A stretch of DNA of 64,000 bases from contig JARUPY010000602.1 of assembly GCA_029817715.1 (NCBI GenBank), positions 1,939,501 to 2,003,500 on the forward strand. The letters are read 5' to 3'. Below are positions 23,587 to 35,464 of the stretch, piece by piece; the first letter of the stretch is position 1, and each line of letters starts with the position of its first letter. A model generated the notes under the pieces. The model was not told the DNA's origin and did not search any database. It saw nothing but the letters and a program-made list of their open reading frames with translations. This DNA comes from Melastoma dodecandrum (lineage: Eukaryota > Streptophyta > Magnoliopsida > Myrtales > Melastomataceae). The translations under genes were made by a program, and so were the position numbers.

Positions 23587-25965
23587 ATGTCCGTGTCCGT
23601 TGCCCAAAGTAGCAGCTTCCACAGTCCCCCACGATTCCTCTTCCCATTAGTCTCCCAGTTACTGTCATCATCGTCCCCCTCATCAATCCGCGGACCCGAC
23701 GACCTCCGCAAGCTCCACGCAGTTGTTATAACCTCGGGACTCTACCGGTTCGCTTCCATTCCCGGGAGATTGATCGCCAGGTATGCCGGCCTCCGCGACC
23801 CATCGTCTTGCCTCGGCGTTTTCCGCGATATCTCGCCGACCCACAACGCGTATCACTGGAACACCATCATCAGAGCATACGCACAGAACGCTCTGTTCCT
23901 GGATGCCATTGGTTTTTACTCCCGGATGCGGGGGAAGGGCGGCGTCATCCCGGACGCCCACACGATGCCCTCTGTCCTCAACGCTTGCGCCGGCTTGGGC
24001 AGAGTTAGGGCAGGAAGAGTCGTACACGGGCAAGTGCTTGAGATGGGTTTTGGATCGGATTTGTATATAGGCAATGCGCTGATCGACATGTATGGGAGAT
24101 TTCGTGATGTGGGTAGCGCTTGGAAGGTGTTCGACGGAATGCGGGAACGGGATGTTGTCTCGTGGAATAGTTTGATTGCCGCATGTAGTTCGAACGAGTG
24201 CTGGGAGGAGGCTATGGAGTGTTATTTCCAGATGAGGATGGATGGTGTAATGTCGGATTTGTATACAGTGTCGAGTGTGTTGCCTGCTTGTGGAAGTGTG
24301 GCGTCTGTCGATGAGGGTAGGTTGCTTCATTGTTTGGCGGAAAAGATAGGCCTGAATGAGGATTCTAGGGTGATGAACGGGGTTCTTGGCATGTACTTCA
24401 AGTTTGGGAGTTTGGCGGATGCGAGAAAGGTGTTCGATGAGATGGTGGTTAGGGATGACGTTAGTTGGAACACATTCATTTGTGGACTGTGTGGGTTGGA
24501 GCTATTTGAGGAGGCGATTAAGTTCTTTACAGAAATGATTGTCGAGTTCACGCCCGATTTGCTTACGTCTACTTCAGTTCTTCATGCTTGCGGACGCTCG
24601 AAGAACTTGGAGATGGGGAAGTTTGTTCACCAATATATGGTCGAGAAAGGGATGGAACTTGATACTCGTGCGTGCAACATTCTTCTAGACGTGTACATTA
24701 AGTGCTGCGACATACAAGGCTGTCGGGAATTGTTTGGTAATATGGAAAACAGGGATATTGTGTCGTGGAATTCGGTGATTCATGGCTTCATTCAGTGGGG
24801 TATGTTCAGTGATGCAATGCAGCTATTCAGTGAGATGATGAACAAGAAAGAAGTTGACCCAGATCTAGTTACTTATGTATTGCTGTCGGCCATGCCTTCA
24901 CGGTTAGCAGATAACTTTCTGGGGAAGGAGATTCACTGTCAAACTCTAAAGCTGGGATTTTCATCGGATGTATGCATTAATAATGCGCTGATTGATATGT
25001 ATGCGAAATGCGGCGAGACAGAGGATGCACTGAGAATATTTGCGCACATGGGAGACCTGGATGTAATCACTTGGAACACAGTCATTGCTTCTTGTGTCCA
25101 TGACAACGATTCTTGTCTGGGGTTTCAGATGGTTCGGCAAATGGCATATGAGGGAGTCAGCCCAGATGCAGCAACCTTTGTTGGACTCTTGCCTATATGT
25201 TCCATGCACGCTGCAAAAAGACCGGGGAAGGAGATCCACGGCTGCATATTTAGACTGGGTCTTGAAACAGATACTCCCATTGGGAACGCTCTGATTGAGA
25301 TGTATTCGAATTGCGGCAGCCTAGAATGTTCCGTTCGAGTGTTCGAGTGTCTGAAAGACAAAGATCTGGTGACCTGGACTTCCCTGATCTCTGCCTACGG
25401 GGCAAGCGGCTTGGGAAGAAAGGCCTTGGAAACATATTTGGAGATGCAAACGAACGGTGTGAATCCCGATCACGTCGCATTGGTAGCAATATTAGATTCC
25501 TGTAGCCACTCGGGTCTGGTCGACGAGGGCATGCAAATCTTTCACTCGATGAAGGACATGCATGGCCTGGAGCCACAGTTTGAACACTACTCTTGCATCG
25601 TCGATCTTCTGTCGAGATCAGGACAATTGTCAAAGGCGGAGGAGTTCATTGAGTCCACACCAGTAAAAGCAAATGCAACCGTGTGGGGAACTCTGCTCAG
25701 TGCTTGCCGAGAGAGTGGATACTTAGTAGTCGCGGAGCGAGTGTCTAGAAAGATCGAGGAGCTGGGTTCAGATGACCCCGGGTACCATGTTCTTGTTGCT
25801 AATGTGTATGCAACCTTGGGAAGGTGGGATAGGGCGGGGGAAGTACGGAGGTCCATCAGATCGAAAGGAATGAGAAAAGATCCCGGACGAAGCTGGACCG
25901 AAGTCGATGGAGGCGGAACGGGACGGTTTGAAGAGCTACGGTACTTAAAAGGCATGATGCAATGA
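23587..25965 (+). CDS. PLS-class pentatricopeptide repeat protein lacking the DYW domain
   Basis: An intronless 792-residue PPR protein. PLS-class members usually go to plastids or mitochondria and specify C-to-U RNA editing sites. After a Ser/Pro-rich N-terminus the repeats run nearly end to end, with typical pieces such as GNALIDMY, ARKVFDEMVVRDDVSWNTFI, DPDLVTYVLLSA, INNALIDMYAKCGETEDALR and KDLVTWTSLISAYG. The E motif (ANATVWGTLLSACRESGYLV, DDPGYHVLVANVYATLGRWD, SKGMRKDPGRSWTEV) is present. It closely resembles Arabidopsis At3g03580, which continues into E+ and DYW. Here only about 18 unrelated residues follow SWTEV before TGA. The next gene starts 184 bp later, so no DYW exon fits. Confidence 0.93.
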   Translation: MSVSVAQSSSFHSPPRFLFPLVSQLLSSSSPSSIRGPDDLRKLHAVVITSGLYRFASIPGRLIARYAGLRDPSSCLGVFRDISPTHNAYHWNTIIRAYAQNALFLDAIGFYSRMRGKGGVIPDAHTMPSVLNACAGLGRVRAGRVVHGQVLEMGFGSDLYIGNALIDMYGRFRDVGSAWKVFDGMRERDVVSWNSLIAACSSNECWEEAMECYFQMRMDGVMSDLYTVSSVLPACGSVASVDEGRLLHCLAEKIGLNEDSRVMNGVLGMYFKFGSLADARKVFDEMVVRDDVSWNTFICGLCGLELFEEAIKFFTEMIVEFTPDLLTSTSVLHACGRSKNLEMGKFVHQYMVEKGMELDTRACNILLDVYIKCCDIQGCRELFGNMENRDIVSWNSVIHGFIQWGMFSDAMQLFSEMMNKKEVDPDLVTYVLLSAMPSRLADNFLGKEIHCQTLKLGFSSDVCINNALIDMYAKCGETEDALRIFAHMGDLDVITWNTVIASCVHDNDSCLGFQMVRQMAYEGVSPDAATFVGLLPICSMHAAKRPGKEIHGCIFRLGLETDTPIGNALIEMYSNCGSLECSVRVFECLKDKDLVTWTSLISAYGASGLGRKALETYLEMQTNGVNPDHVALVAILDSCSHSGLVDEGMQIFHSMKDMHGLEPQFEHYSCIVDLLSRSGQLSKAEEFIESTPVKANATVWGTLLSACRESGYLVVAERVSRKIEELGSDDPGYHVLVANVYATLGRWDRAGEVRRSIRSKGMRKDPGRSWTEVDGGGTGRFEELRYLKGMMQ

Positions 25966-26149
25966 AATAATAAGAACCAAAACAAGACTTGGCCCGGCCC
26001 GAAATCACCCGACCCGCCCGTTCTCCAGTGCATCTCAATCAAATCTGCCCCTGCTTTCCCTCCGCGCAACGACGGCTGCCACTTCCGCCGCCGACCAACG
26101 CCTCCTCTGCCCCGTCGGTCCTCGCCAGGGTAGGATTAAGCAAGAGGGT

Positions 26150-26817
26150 ATGGACGAGTCGATGAAGCGCTTTCAACAGGATCTGGTCGTGCTCGAGACC
26201 GAAGCGGAGCGCCTGCTTTTAGCCCGGACTCAGGTGAATTCCCTTTGGTATTTTACCGTCGCGTAAGTCTTGTAAACCCTAATTTTGGTAGTGAACTGGG
26301 AGTTCGCAGCTCGTGGATAACGATAGGTCGAGGAATGGGAATAGGGAAGCCCTGACTGCGTTGAGGAGGAAGGCTCGCACGACGAGGTCGAGCGTTCCGT
26401 CCCCCTTCGAGTCTTTGATGAAGGATATCGGGGGTTCCGGAGTGAGGCCCCTGGTGCAGGAGGTTTGCGCGACATGCGGCGGGCACGACCCTAGGGAGAG
26501 TACCTGGATGATGTTTTCTGGCTCCGATGTCTTCGCAAGCGTCCCGTTTCACGCTGCTCATACCATCTTGGAAGGAGGTTTTATCCTTCTATCTGAAGCC
26601 TTTTTGTTTCATTGGATTGTTTGGTTGGGAGTGGAGATCTGATTGAAGGACGTGTCTTTGAGTCGCAGATCAGTCGCGGCTTGAATTCGAGGCGAAGAGT
26701 CTGCAGAGCTATGTAAAGGAGAAGTCCTTTGCACTTTCGGAGAAAGGAGCTCTTGCTGACAGGATTAGTCCAGGAGTTCTACGGTCTCTCGTGGCTCTGA
26801 AAGACAATCCCGAGTAA
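26150..26817 (+). CDS. p53 and DNA damage-regulated protein-like (At3g15351 type)
   Basis: A small conserved protein annotated in plants as p53/DNA-damage-regulated-like; its function in plants is unclear. Exons 26150-26233, 26310-26577 and 26669-26817 give 166 residues. The N-terminus (MKRFQQDLVVLETEAERLLL) looks coiled-coil. The middle holds NGNREALTALRRKARTTRSS and a Cys pair in EVCATCGGHD, possibly metal binding, then PFHAAHTILE. The tail carries SLQSYVKEKSFALSEKGALA and ISPGVLRSLVALKDNPE. The TAA stop lies inside a perfect donor-like string (GA|gtaagt). A downstream acceptor at about 27327 would give the alternative ending NPEASTQ. The start follows PPR by only 184 bp. Confidence 0.78.
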
Positions 26818-28656
26818 GTCATCGTTGAATATGTCCTGTTGAATTTTCCCATGGCTGTTTCGGTGATCTAGCACTTAACGGGGTTCTGCGGTAAGCGGGA
26901 TAGTTACATATTGATCTCTTCGTGTCTTCTCCGTGGCCATAACTAGTTTACTTTATCATAGCCTACAGAAGTACTGTAAACTCAACTGTCTCGCGATTCA
27001 TAGAAAGTAGTATTAGGAATATACCATCTTAGATTGTTGTCTGTTGAAGAGCCATGGAAATAGTCACGGGCACATGTCCTGTTTGGTACACAGTGACAGA
27101 TTGACTGATAAGTGTTCCCATGATTACGAGATGTATCAACCATAGAATCTGACTGAAATGACAACAAAACTAGTAGTTGTTCAAAAAGCAGAATTATGTT
27201 TCCATCATGCACTCGCTCTCTTTTTAATCTGCTCATACGATCAGCCATTGCCATATGAATACTTGGTAATATTCATTGTGTGATCATTCTTGTTGATCTG
27301 ATCTGGTCTTCAATCGTGTATGCAGAGCGTCCACTCAATGATACTTATGTGCTTTCATCGCAAAGAGAGGCGGACAACTGCGACCTTCTTGGAGTTTGTC
27401 CGGGGGATTAGGTTCTCTTCAAAATCACCTGCGAGCTCTGACTGTGGAGTCATCTTAACGTCTACCCTTTGTGACTATTTCCCCTCCTCCCAAGTGTGAT
27501 CTTTTCGGTTCCTTAGCCATGAGAAAGAAGGTGGGGCCTTCCACTTGTGTCTTCAGTTGAAGGACGAAATGATCTCCTGACACTTACCTAACTTGAATGT
27601 CTGACATGTTACAAGAAAATAAGGCCCTGTTTGTTATAAGAAAAGTGATCTACTTTTCATTTTGGCGAAAACGTTTTCTGTTTTCTATTTTTAATTTTTA
27701 GAAAACCTGTTTGTTAGTGATGTTTTTCATTTTATAAGTTCCATGCCGACAACAAAAATTCCAGCCGGCCATCCTCTAACTAGCGGGAGTAAGTAGGGTG
27801 CATGTGATGGAATGCCACTTGTACATTCCGGGTAAAACCCAGATGGTCGTCTCGACGAGCCAAGCCGATGGTCCTCACGTATGTGTTCTTGCCAGAACAT
27901 TTAATCGACTACCTCAGCAAGAAAGAAATCAGAAGTGAGTTAAGGCACGCATTCTCCCAGCGGTGTGGTCTGGGGTGATGTACCTACCTACCTAGCCTAT
28001 GGGGAAAGGTGGAGGGTGTGGATCTCAAGGGCAGACAACATAGAGGGAATCCGGGCACTCGTTATATTATTAAGGAAGCGGGTGATGTACGCACCTTTCC
28101 CTACTTGCCGTCCATTGATTCACTCCCCCACCCTTTAATAGATCTTTTAGTTTTTGCTTTTTTGATTGGATTCTAATAGTCCCTCTGGTTTTCGGAATGG
28201 AATTCCGAACGAGATTAAATAAGAAAGAAGAAAAAATAATAGTAACAAAGAAAGTAATTGCTTAAAAAATGATACGGTTAATTCAATAATAAAGATGAAA
28301 ATAAGAAAATGAATAAGGAAGAGAACGAACGTCCTCTGTAATAAGTAAATGAATGCTCATTTTTCTCATTTTTAAATAAAATAAAAGAAAAGGAATAAAT
28401 TAGAAAGAGACTTAGAAAGAAAAATAAATAAAATTATTATTTCATGTCAGCGTCCTTAAACCAAACTTAACAGAGGGTTTTGATAAAGGAAAAAAGCCTT
28501 CAAATCTTATCTTGGAGAGAGACGTAAAGAGTGGAAAAGGCAGGCACGTTGTTGTTTAACCATCATCGCTTGTTTATTTATAAACGCCAAGTTACATACT
28601 CTTTTTTTTTTCTCTTCTTAAAGGTCAGAGATTAAGCCGGGCGAGATCGGATCAGA
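26818..28656. other. Intergenic region, AT-rich
   Basis: This 1.8 kb holds the 3' flanks of two convergent genes. The motif ctgtttgtta occurs twice at 27630-27720, reminiscent of MITE ends, but I found no bounded element. From about 28180 to 28460 the sequence is strongly A-rich on the + strand. No supported gene. Confidence 0.5.
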
Positions 28657-29292
28657 TCAGCACATGACATCCTTTAGAAGCTTATACCTCCTCGTGCCCG
28701 TCCGTGGCGACGGTGCCCCGCCTCCGCTCCCGGGGTTCTTCCCGCCTTGTTGATTATCCCCAGCATCTTCCCTCTCGTTCTGCTTGACCCTTTCCCCTCC
28801 CGAGTACTCCGATTTCATGCCCCCGTCCACGTTCCCTGACGTTGACTTCCTCGAGGAGCCGATCCCGTGCTTGGGATTGCTCCTCGCCTCGCTCTGGCAC
28901 CAGTCACACTGCTCGACGGGCTCAGACGACTCGTTGTAGTAGTTGCTACAATACCTGCCGTAAAAGTCACCCCTAATAATATTATCACATAAGATGATGA
29001 GGGAAATAGCGTTCCACCATGATCACCCTAAGAAGTCGCCAACAAGAAAGAAAAAGGCAAGTGTAATACAGACCCGTCAAAAGATTGGAATCCCCCCATA
29101 AGAAGAAGAAGAAAAGAAGCAGAACGAGCAGAGATGGATGTATCTTTGATGAATTTGGACGATCGATGATAGTAGAAGGAGAAGAGCTTACGAGTGCTGG
29201 TGACGGCTGCGGCAACAGGTGCATCGGAAGAGCTTGTCGGGGAAACCGACGTCGCCGCACATACAGCACACCACCTGGTGGTAATCCACCAT
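28657..29292 (-). CDS. PHD-type zinc finger plants domain protein
   Basis: A short plant protein with a truncated PHD-like Cys cluster, presumably nuclear; its role is unknown. Two exons, 29292-29192 and 28954-28657, give 132 residues. The Cys pattern begins VVCCMCGDVGFPDKLFRCTC and continues across the intron through HQHSYCSNYYNESSEP to QCDWCQSEARS, forming the paired zinc ligands. The rest is a low-complexity Gly/Ser/Lys region (GGKNPGSGGGAPSPRTGT) that ends in the strongly conserved basic tail RRYKLLKDVMC. The start codon is the ATG directly before VDYHQVVCCMC. Larger overlapping frames on both strands across 29028-29523 are shadows. Confidence 0.9.
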
Positions 29293-30040
29293 CCTCTCCT
29301 CCTCCTCCTTCTTGCCTTTGGTTGTCCGGTGGAGGAAAGTGGGGGAATCCTTTTCCTTGGAGGGGTTTTATTTACAACCTCTTTTGGGATTGGGAGAGGA
29401 GAAAGGAAGGACATGATTTCATTCATGTTGAGATTTCCTTCTCCTCACCTGATAACACGACAAGTGATCGGGCGAGCTGGGTGGGGGATACTGTTGGTTG
29501 AAGGAACTCTTGGGATCCAATGATCGATTCTACCGTGGACCCCCAAATGCGGGTGGTCCGTTTAAAAGCTCGAGTCACCAACATGATAGATAATACAGGG
29601 GGCGTAACTTTTGCCACTGTCTGCTCGGAAAACAGGAGAGAAGAAATCCGACACGTAAGTCCATCAAATCCCAAGGAGAGTTGAGCATATCACTCTATTC
29701 ATGGAGATATTTACCTCAGCAACGTTTTCGTACCAAACTTCTTCTCTGTAATGATTACGTGTAAAGTTCGTACTATAAAAAGTTTATCTTATGTTAGAAA
29801 ATTAGTAAATTCTGTGTGATGATTACAGGGAGGTTCAGTAGATACTTACAATAAGGGTAGATTCGTACTATAAGAAACGAATTCATTCCAACAATATCAT
29901 TCAACCTCAAAAAGTAGTATGTATGATTAGAGTAAAACTGTCATCTGTCCAATGCTGCGAAAAGATGTGAACTTCCCTGGCTGTTGTGTTCTAACATCAG
30001 TACCACGTCACCATGCATCCCTCCGTGGATTGTCGGGCCT
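29293..30040. other. Spacer between PHD-type gene and Sec61 beta
   Basis: This is the promoter side of the minus-strand PHD-type gene and the 3' flank of Sec61 beta. No gene or bounded repeat was recognised. Confidence 0.5.
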
Positions 30041-30283
30041 TTAACTTGGGAGGAAATAGAGCTTACCCATTACATGGAGTACAGCGACGAATGCAATGAA
30101 AGTGATACTCATAACGAGAATGACGTTCGGCGAGATCTTGAGCCCCGGGGTGTCGTCCGTGTAGAACTGCAGCATGGTCCCAGCCGCTCCCCCAGAGGTT
30201 CCGCCTCCAGCGGTTCTCCTCCTGCGCATGCTTGCTGCAGCTGCAGCACTTCCTCTTGGAGAAGCTGTTCCTGTCAAAGCCAT
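30041..30283 (-). CDS. Protein transport protein Sec61 subunit beta
   Basis: Small tail-anchored subunit of the ER protein-conducting channel (Sec61 alpha/beta/gamma). The single coding exon gives 80 residues. The cytosolic part is [18 protein letters not shown], then basic [14 protein letters not shown], then the conserved [20 protein letters not shown] leading into the membrane segment ([20 protein letters not shown]). The start was chosen at 30283 because a splice acceptor (attgcag) ends two bases before it, indicating a 5'-UTR intron. The upstream in-frame ATG at 30310 would lie inside that intron. Length and sequence match other plant Sec61 beta proteins. Confidence 0.95.
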   Translation of the reverse strand: MALTGTASPRGSAAAAASMRRRRTAGGGTSGGAAGTMLQFYTDDTPGLKISPNVILVMSITFIAFVAVLHVMGKLYFLPS

Positions 30284-31790
30284 TCCTGCAATATCGAGGA
30301 CAGACATCATTCATCTGACTGACAAATAAGTGCAATCACTTAGCTTCATATTCATGGTGGAATAAACGCATATGGGCACAACGACAACCAACTGTTTAAA
30401 TCTCGGATCAAATAACAAAGGAAGTGATCTCTGCTGCAGCAAACACAATTTGCTTCATATCGGTGATTGCCCTCATCCAAGTCCAAAACATTCAGATTGG
30501 TGGATCAATCAGGAAACATACACAGACCACCCAATAACAAGGAAAATTTTTGGGTGTCGAGCAAATCAACAAAAACTGATAAAAGCAAACAGACAAATGA
30601 ACCAGGAAAAGACATCCGAAATATCTCCCTTCAAGCCAATTACATCATAACCGACCCAAAATACAGTAGCCAAAGAAAGAAAGAAAGAACTGAATTTTAG
30701 CAAAATGAAGAGAATCCCCACATGCAAGATAACCCGAGAAACGGAGGCAAACCCATTCATTCCACCATTGACTAAAAGCACAACCTTTTTTGCATCACTA
30801 GTCACTCATCACAAACACGTCGGAAAGCAACAGAACTAGCAGTATTGTCAGACTAATCAACCATCCCCTGCAATTCCAACCGCAAAGCAGATCAAAACAC
30901 CCGCATCCACCACGATAGCCAAGATGCCACAAATCTCTTTATCAATTCAAAACCCAGGGGACATAACAACCGATGGATATTCCCCCTTCCCCAACAGGGG
31001 CAGATCGGAAGAAATATTCTAACGAAAACTCGCCTGAATCGAATCGGAGAAGTGATGGGTGAGTCGTCCCCGCGGGAAGGTTTACGCCGCCGGCAATTGA
31101 GATTTTCTGTTCGGACCAGAAAAGCTTTCAGGTACGAGGAAATTGGCCGTAAATTTTAAAAATTTCCCTAAAGTCCCATATTTTAAAAAATTATCACATT
31201 GAGTCCCCAAAGTGATAGATCTTTGATGGGTCGGTACATTGACGAGCCCGAACGTCAGGCAGAGAGGAACGGATGATGGCACGTTGATAAAATAAAAAAC
31301 AGATAGAAAGTATGCCACGTATACATTCAAATTTTTAGGATAGTTTGTGTACGTTGTAATAAAATAATATTATGAAAATTAGAATAGTAAAAATAACAAC
31401 AAAAAAAATATTAGTCCAATTTTGGATCGCCTAGCTGTTTGTTTTTTTGTTGTCGATCCGGATAGGATACCTAATTATGGGAGGTGAGTCTACCAAGAGA
31501 AATGGTTGCTTACTCGGTAAGTTTCAAATACGAGGCTTTCTTAAGCGAATTCAAGCTCCTTACCACCTGGACCAATTCCGTGATAGGTTGTTTGTTTTTA
31601 CTTTGGCTTTGGTAATAATCCCAAGTGGACAAAAAACATTGTGCCCCACGTTATCTTCGTTTCCAATTTCTCCTACTCTCCTCCCCACCACCATTAAATT
31701 CCATGAATCACTCATTGCATTTGCAAGACCACTTCCTTTATTTTCTCCATCCCCTCCCTCCTCCCCTTCGCTGCTAAGGGTAGATACGCC
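30284..31790. other. Sec61 beta 5'-UTR intron and divergent promoter region with UNE10
   Basis: From 30284 to about 31030 the minus strand probably holds the Sec61 beta leader intron. About 31030-31080 is GC-rich and leader-like. From 31140 to 31450 it is AT-rich. The remaining bases to 31790 carry the UNE10 promoter and leader. No other coding feature seen. Confidence 0.5.
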
Positions 31791-33685
31791 ATGAGCCGGT
31801 ACGTTCCTAACTGGGACCTCGACGACCATGACAACAACGGCGATGCCCCGGCCGCCGCTCGTTCCCACCTCTCCTTCCTCTGCCCCGACTTCTCCTCGTA
31901 TTTCTCTCTACGCCGCCTGCAGTTGTGTCTCCGTTTTGAGTGTTAACGGTTTGTTGTTGTTTCTTGAAGGGCTGACTGTGAGGTTGCGGAGTTGACATGG
32001 GAGAACGGCCAGCTATCACTGCACGGCCTCGGGCAGCCCAGGCTCAACTCCAAGCCGGCTGCACCTGCCGGCACTCTGGAGTCCCTCGTGGACCAGGTGG
32101 CTGCGGTCGCCACTGCTGCGGAGCAGGCCGTGCCGATTGGTGGATGTAAGCCTTCTTTTGCCTTAGGGCCTGGTCTCGTCCCCTGGTTCAACCGGTCTCA
32201 GGACCCGAAGGATGTCGTCGTGGCCGCTTCTGCTAGCAGGATGATGGATGCACTAGTCCCCTGTGCCGCCACTGCGGCAGATGATCCTCACCGGCAGGCC
32301 ATGTGGCTGCTGGCCAATTCTGCTGCTCATGGTACGGGGGCTTGCGGGTGCTGCTCTGCCCACGTCGGGTCGTGCAGTGGGATGGGCAACGGGGATGGGA
32401 TACTGTATCCAGTAGAGGACGAGCTGCAGGTGGGAAGTCGGAAGCGCACCCATTTTGATGTTGGCTGCGGGGAGTTGGGGGACCTCCAGAGCATGAGCAG
32501 CTGCGGAACATTTAGTCGTCGCGTGACCACTCAGGACACATATGAGCAGGAGAAGTTGGAGAAAACCCCGTCTGAGGGGTCTCCGGAGAATACGAGCTCT
32601 GGGAAGGGCAGTGGAGGCAGAGCAGCTCCTGCCACCACAGAGGAGCACGACTCTGTCTACAGTCGGGCGCAGGTATGTTGGCTGCTATGGGTTGGTTTTC
32701 TGTCCTTACTTATCATGAACCATAACTCCTGTTAATCGCTTGAAGAGGGAAGAGGAAGGGAAGAGGAGGAACAGGAAATCCTCGCTGTCAAGCAAACCTA
32801 GTAGAGCTGCGGCCATTCACAACCAATCCGAACGCGTGCGCCCTGTTCTGCTCTCTCAATTAATCTCTTCCTTAATCTCATTGTGGCTGTGAATGATTTT
32901 CGATGAACCGACCTTGCAGAAGAGGAGAGACAAGATAAACCAGAGGATGAAGACGCTGCAGAAGCTAGTGCCCAACTCCAGCAAGGTACACAACCATGGA
33001 TTTCCACCTAGGCGCGATTGATTCGGTATGCAAAAAGCTCAACTGGGTGGTTACTTGTTCTGCAGACGGACAAGGCCTCAGTGCTCGATGAGGTGATCGA
33101 CTACCTGAAACAGCTCCAGGCACAGGTCCAGTTGATGAGCAGGACAAGCATGATGCCTATGATGCTGCCATTGGCGCAGCAGCAGCAGCAGCAGCAGCAG
33201 CTCCAGCTGTCGATGATGGCAGCCCAAGGCCTAGGACTAGGACTAGCCGGGATGCCCGGGGTCATGGGCGGGGACATGTCAACGCTCGGGGTCACAGGCC
33301 GTAGCAACATCTCTGGGATCCCTCCGGCGCCTGCGGTCCAACCCTTCCCTTTCATTCCCATGGCAACCTGGGACGGCGTTCTCGCAGCCCCGACGGCCTC
33401 AGTCCCACATCCATCGATCCCAGACCCACTCTCAGTGTTCTTCGCCAGTCAATCTACCCCGGTAACCACCAGTCACGGCATCTTCGACATAACACGAAAC
33501 TCACTTATAATTTAGTGTTCAATAACAATTTCGCTGACCCCGAGTTCCAGAACTACGATGTGCAGGCAATGACAGTGGATGCATACACCAGATTGGCAGC
33601 CCTTTATCAACAGCAACAACACCATCTATTACAACAGCAACAACAACAACAACAACATCGACCTCCCAATCCCAACAACAACTAG
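31791..33685 (+). CDS. UNE10: Transcription factor UNE10-like (PIF-type bHLH)
   Basis: PIF-subfamily bHLH factor (UNE10/PIF8 type), a nuclear regulator in phytochrome signalling. Six exons: 31791-31897, 31970-32672, 32746-32835, 32920-32985, 33066-33461 and 33551-33685. They give 498 residues. The N-terminus MSRYVPNWDLDD leads into the active phytochrome-B-binding motif EVAELTWENGQL. The bHLH is split over three exons: basic region RAAAIHNQSERKRRDKINQR (HxxxER for E/G-box DNA), helix 1 to VPNSSK, then DKASVLDEVIDYLKQLQAQV. The tail has two glutamine runs (33178-33200 CAG/CAA, and 33611-33656) and a QAMTVDAYTRLAALY block. Exon 1 carries a short APB-proximal linker only; the joining acceptor is ttgaag. 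Reading through the last intron would give a shorter tail. Confidence 0.92.
33178..33203 (+). repeat. CAG microsatellite coding polyglutamine (UNE10)
   Basis: A run of cagcag units encodes eight Gln in UNE10 exon 5. A second Gln-rich stretch (CAA-based) lies in exon 6 at 33611-33656. Both are likely length-variable. Confidence 0.85.
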
Positions 33686-35464
33686 ACATTGTCGGCAGGT
33701 TGGAAAGCTGGCAACGTGGGTGCTTTGGTAGCCTTCATCTCTAGAGATGTATAATCCCTGGGTTGAGATGGGAGGGAACATATCATCTTGTCAAGGGACC
33801 AGGGAGGGGGATCAATGATTTGAATGAATGAATGAATGTGAGGGTGGCTACTTGGTCCCTGGATAACCACACAAAGAAAAAAGGGGTTACTTAACAATGT
33901 CTGACATCGACATCATCCTTGTCAAAAAGCAAGGGACAATGGTCCAGGGATTTGAATCAAGTGACGAATCTCTTGTTGGATAAGGAGCGAGGCGTTTTTT
34001 AGGATAGCAAATGATTGGAGGGCAAAGGATACGCTTGTTCCCCCACATCTTCACACACTTCTTCTTCTTCCCAATCCTCCCACCATTTTGGTTGTGCGTG
34101 TGATGTGAATCCCAATCCTTAAAATGAATAGAGCTTTTTGTAAGACACTGCCCCCCCCAAATCAACTGCTGATGGGGTAACAACAGATGTTGTCATTAAA
34201 CTAGGCTTCTACCAATGAAGGCTTCTCTTCTCTTTACGTGATTACGAGATTAAAATAGTTTATTAATCCCAACTCCAGCTTGTTGAAACCTCGGTGATTC
34301 AAGGCTAGGCTGGTTTTGAATCTATAACCGCTTTAATAATACGTTGAAACAATTTCTATCTAAAAAAAGAGTTATTGATTTACTCAACCGCTAAAACGAA
34401 ATAGAATGAGATAAGGCAGCCCGGAATTGTGCATGAACCGGGCTTGCTGCGACAAGACTGGTGATTCGTGAAATGACAAGCAGGCGGGTGGAAAGAAACA
34501 CCCGCGAACCAGCTCCTAGAGATGCGAACACGAGGCGGTTGTATGTTCTGGTGCTAAGAACTCTCCCCTGACTGCCGGTAATCGAGTTGTTAGACATGCC
34601 TTGCAAACATGTATCATGAACGAATGGTCTGCTGCATCATGTTCGAAAAACCACAGTACTCAGGGATCGTGATCCTTGACTGAGGTTATGATGTTGTCAA
34701 ATATCTGCAGGCCAAGCGAAATGAGTCCCGAAAGAATTCCTTCATCATCTTCCCTTCGTTTTGATCCGAGTTTGATTTCACTGTCTCTCTCACTGTGTCT
34801 CGAGGTGGACATGTCCACATCAAGCTGACATATCAGCGCGGAGTGCATAAAACGAATCATGGTCCGTACCAAAGCTAGCGAGTGTCGACGGACGAGATTT
34901 CCTTCAATCGTTTAAAAGACGTAAAAGATCATCGCGTATACGGGTACTGGGTGGTGATACGCGAAGGAATCGAGAGCAATAGAACCATTTTAATCTTCAT
35001 TGTTCGTCTCTTAAGCTTCGAACAGACAGAGAGGATGGAGTGGAGGGAGGGGGGGAGGCATCCACTGGTTTTGAAGTGTAAGAAGCCGGAAACAAGCGAA
35101 CACACCTGCCCAAGCCTTCCACTTGTCGTCACGACATTCCTTTCACCCCCTTCTTCGTTGTTTTCCATATTTCTTTAAACTAAAAACAATGACTTAGATC
35201 GCCACTCCTCGACCACCCACAACCACTTTTTTTTTTTTTTACTACAAAACCAAAAACGAGGAATTCACCCCACCTCGTTTCATTACACCCCCCTATTCTG
35301 TCTCCCGACCCTCTGTCTGTCCGCCTGTCTATTCTTAAGACAGCCTTTTACATCCATGGCATCCCTTCCTCCTCCTCCTAACTAACAATAAACAACACGT
35401 TCTCTTTTCCGGAGAAGTTTTCCCCTTTCCTTCTTTCCTCCCATCCTTCTTCCCTTTCTCTTTC
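33686..35464. other. Intergenic region upstream of the zinc-finger gene
   Basis: This 1.8 kb holds the UNE10 3' flank, a (GAAT)n run at about 33821-33838 and a C-rich tract near 34150. Pyrimidine-rich leader sequence precedes the ZAT-type gene from about 35220. No supported coding region. Confidence 0.5.

Noticed and set aside
28985..29523. Overlapping 90-138-codon frames on both strands
   Set aside because: These are shadows and read-through of exon 1 and the intron of the PHD-type zinc finger gene.
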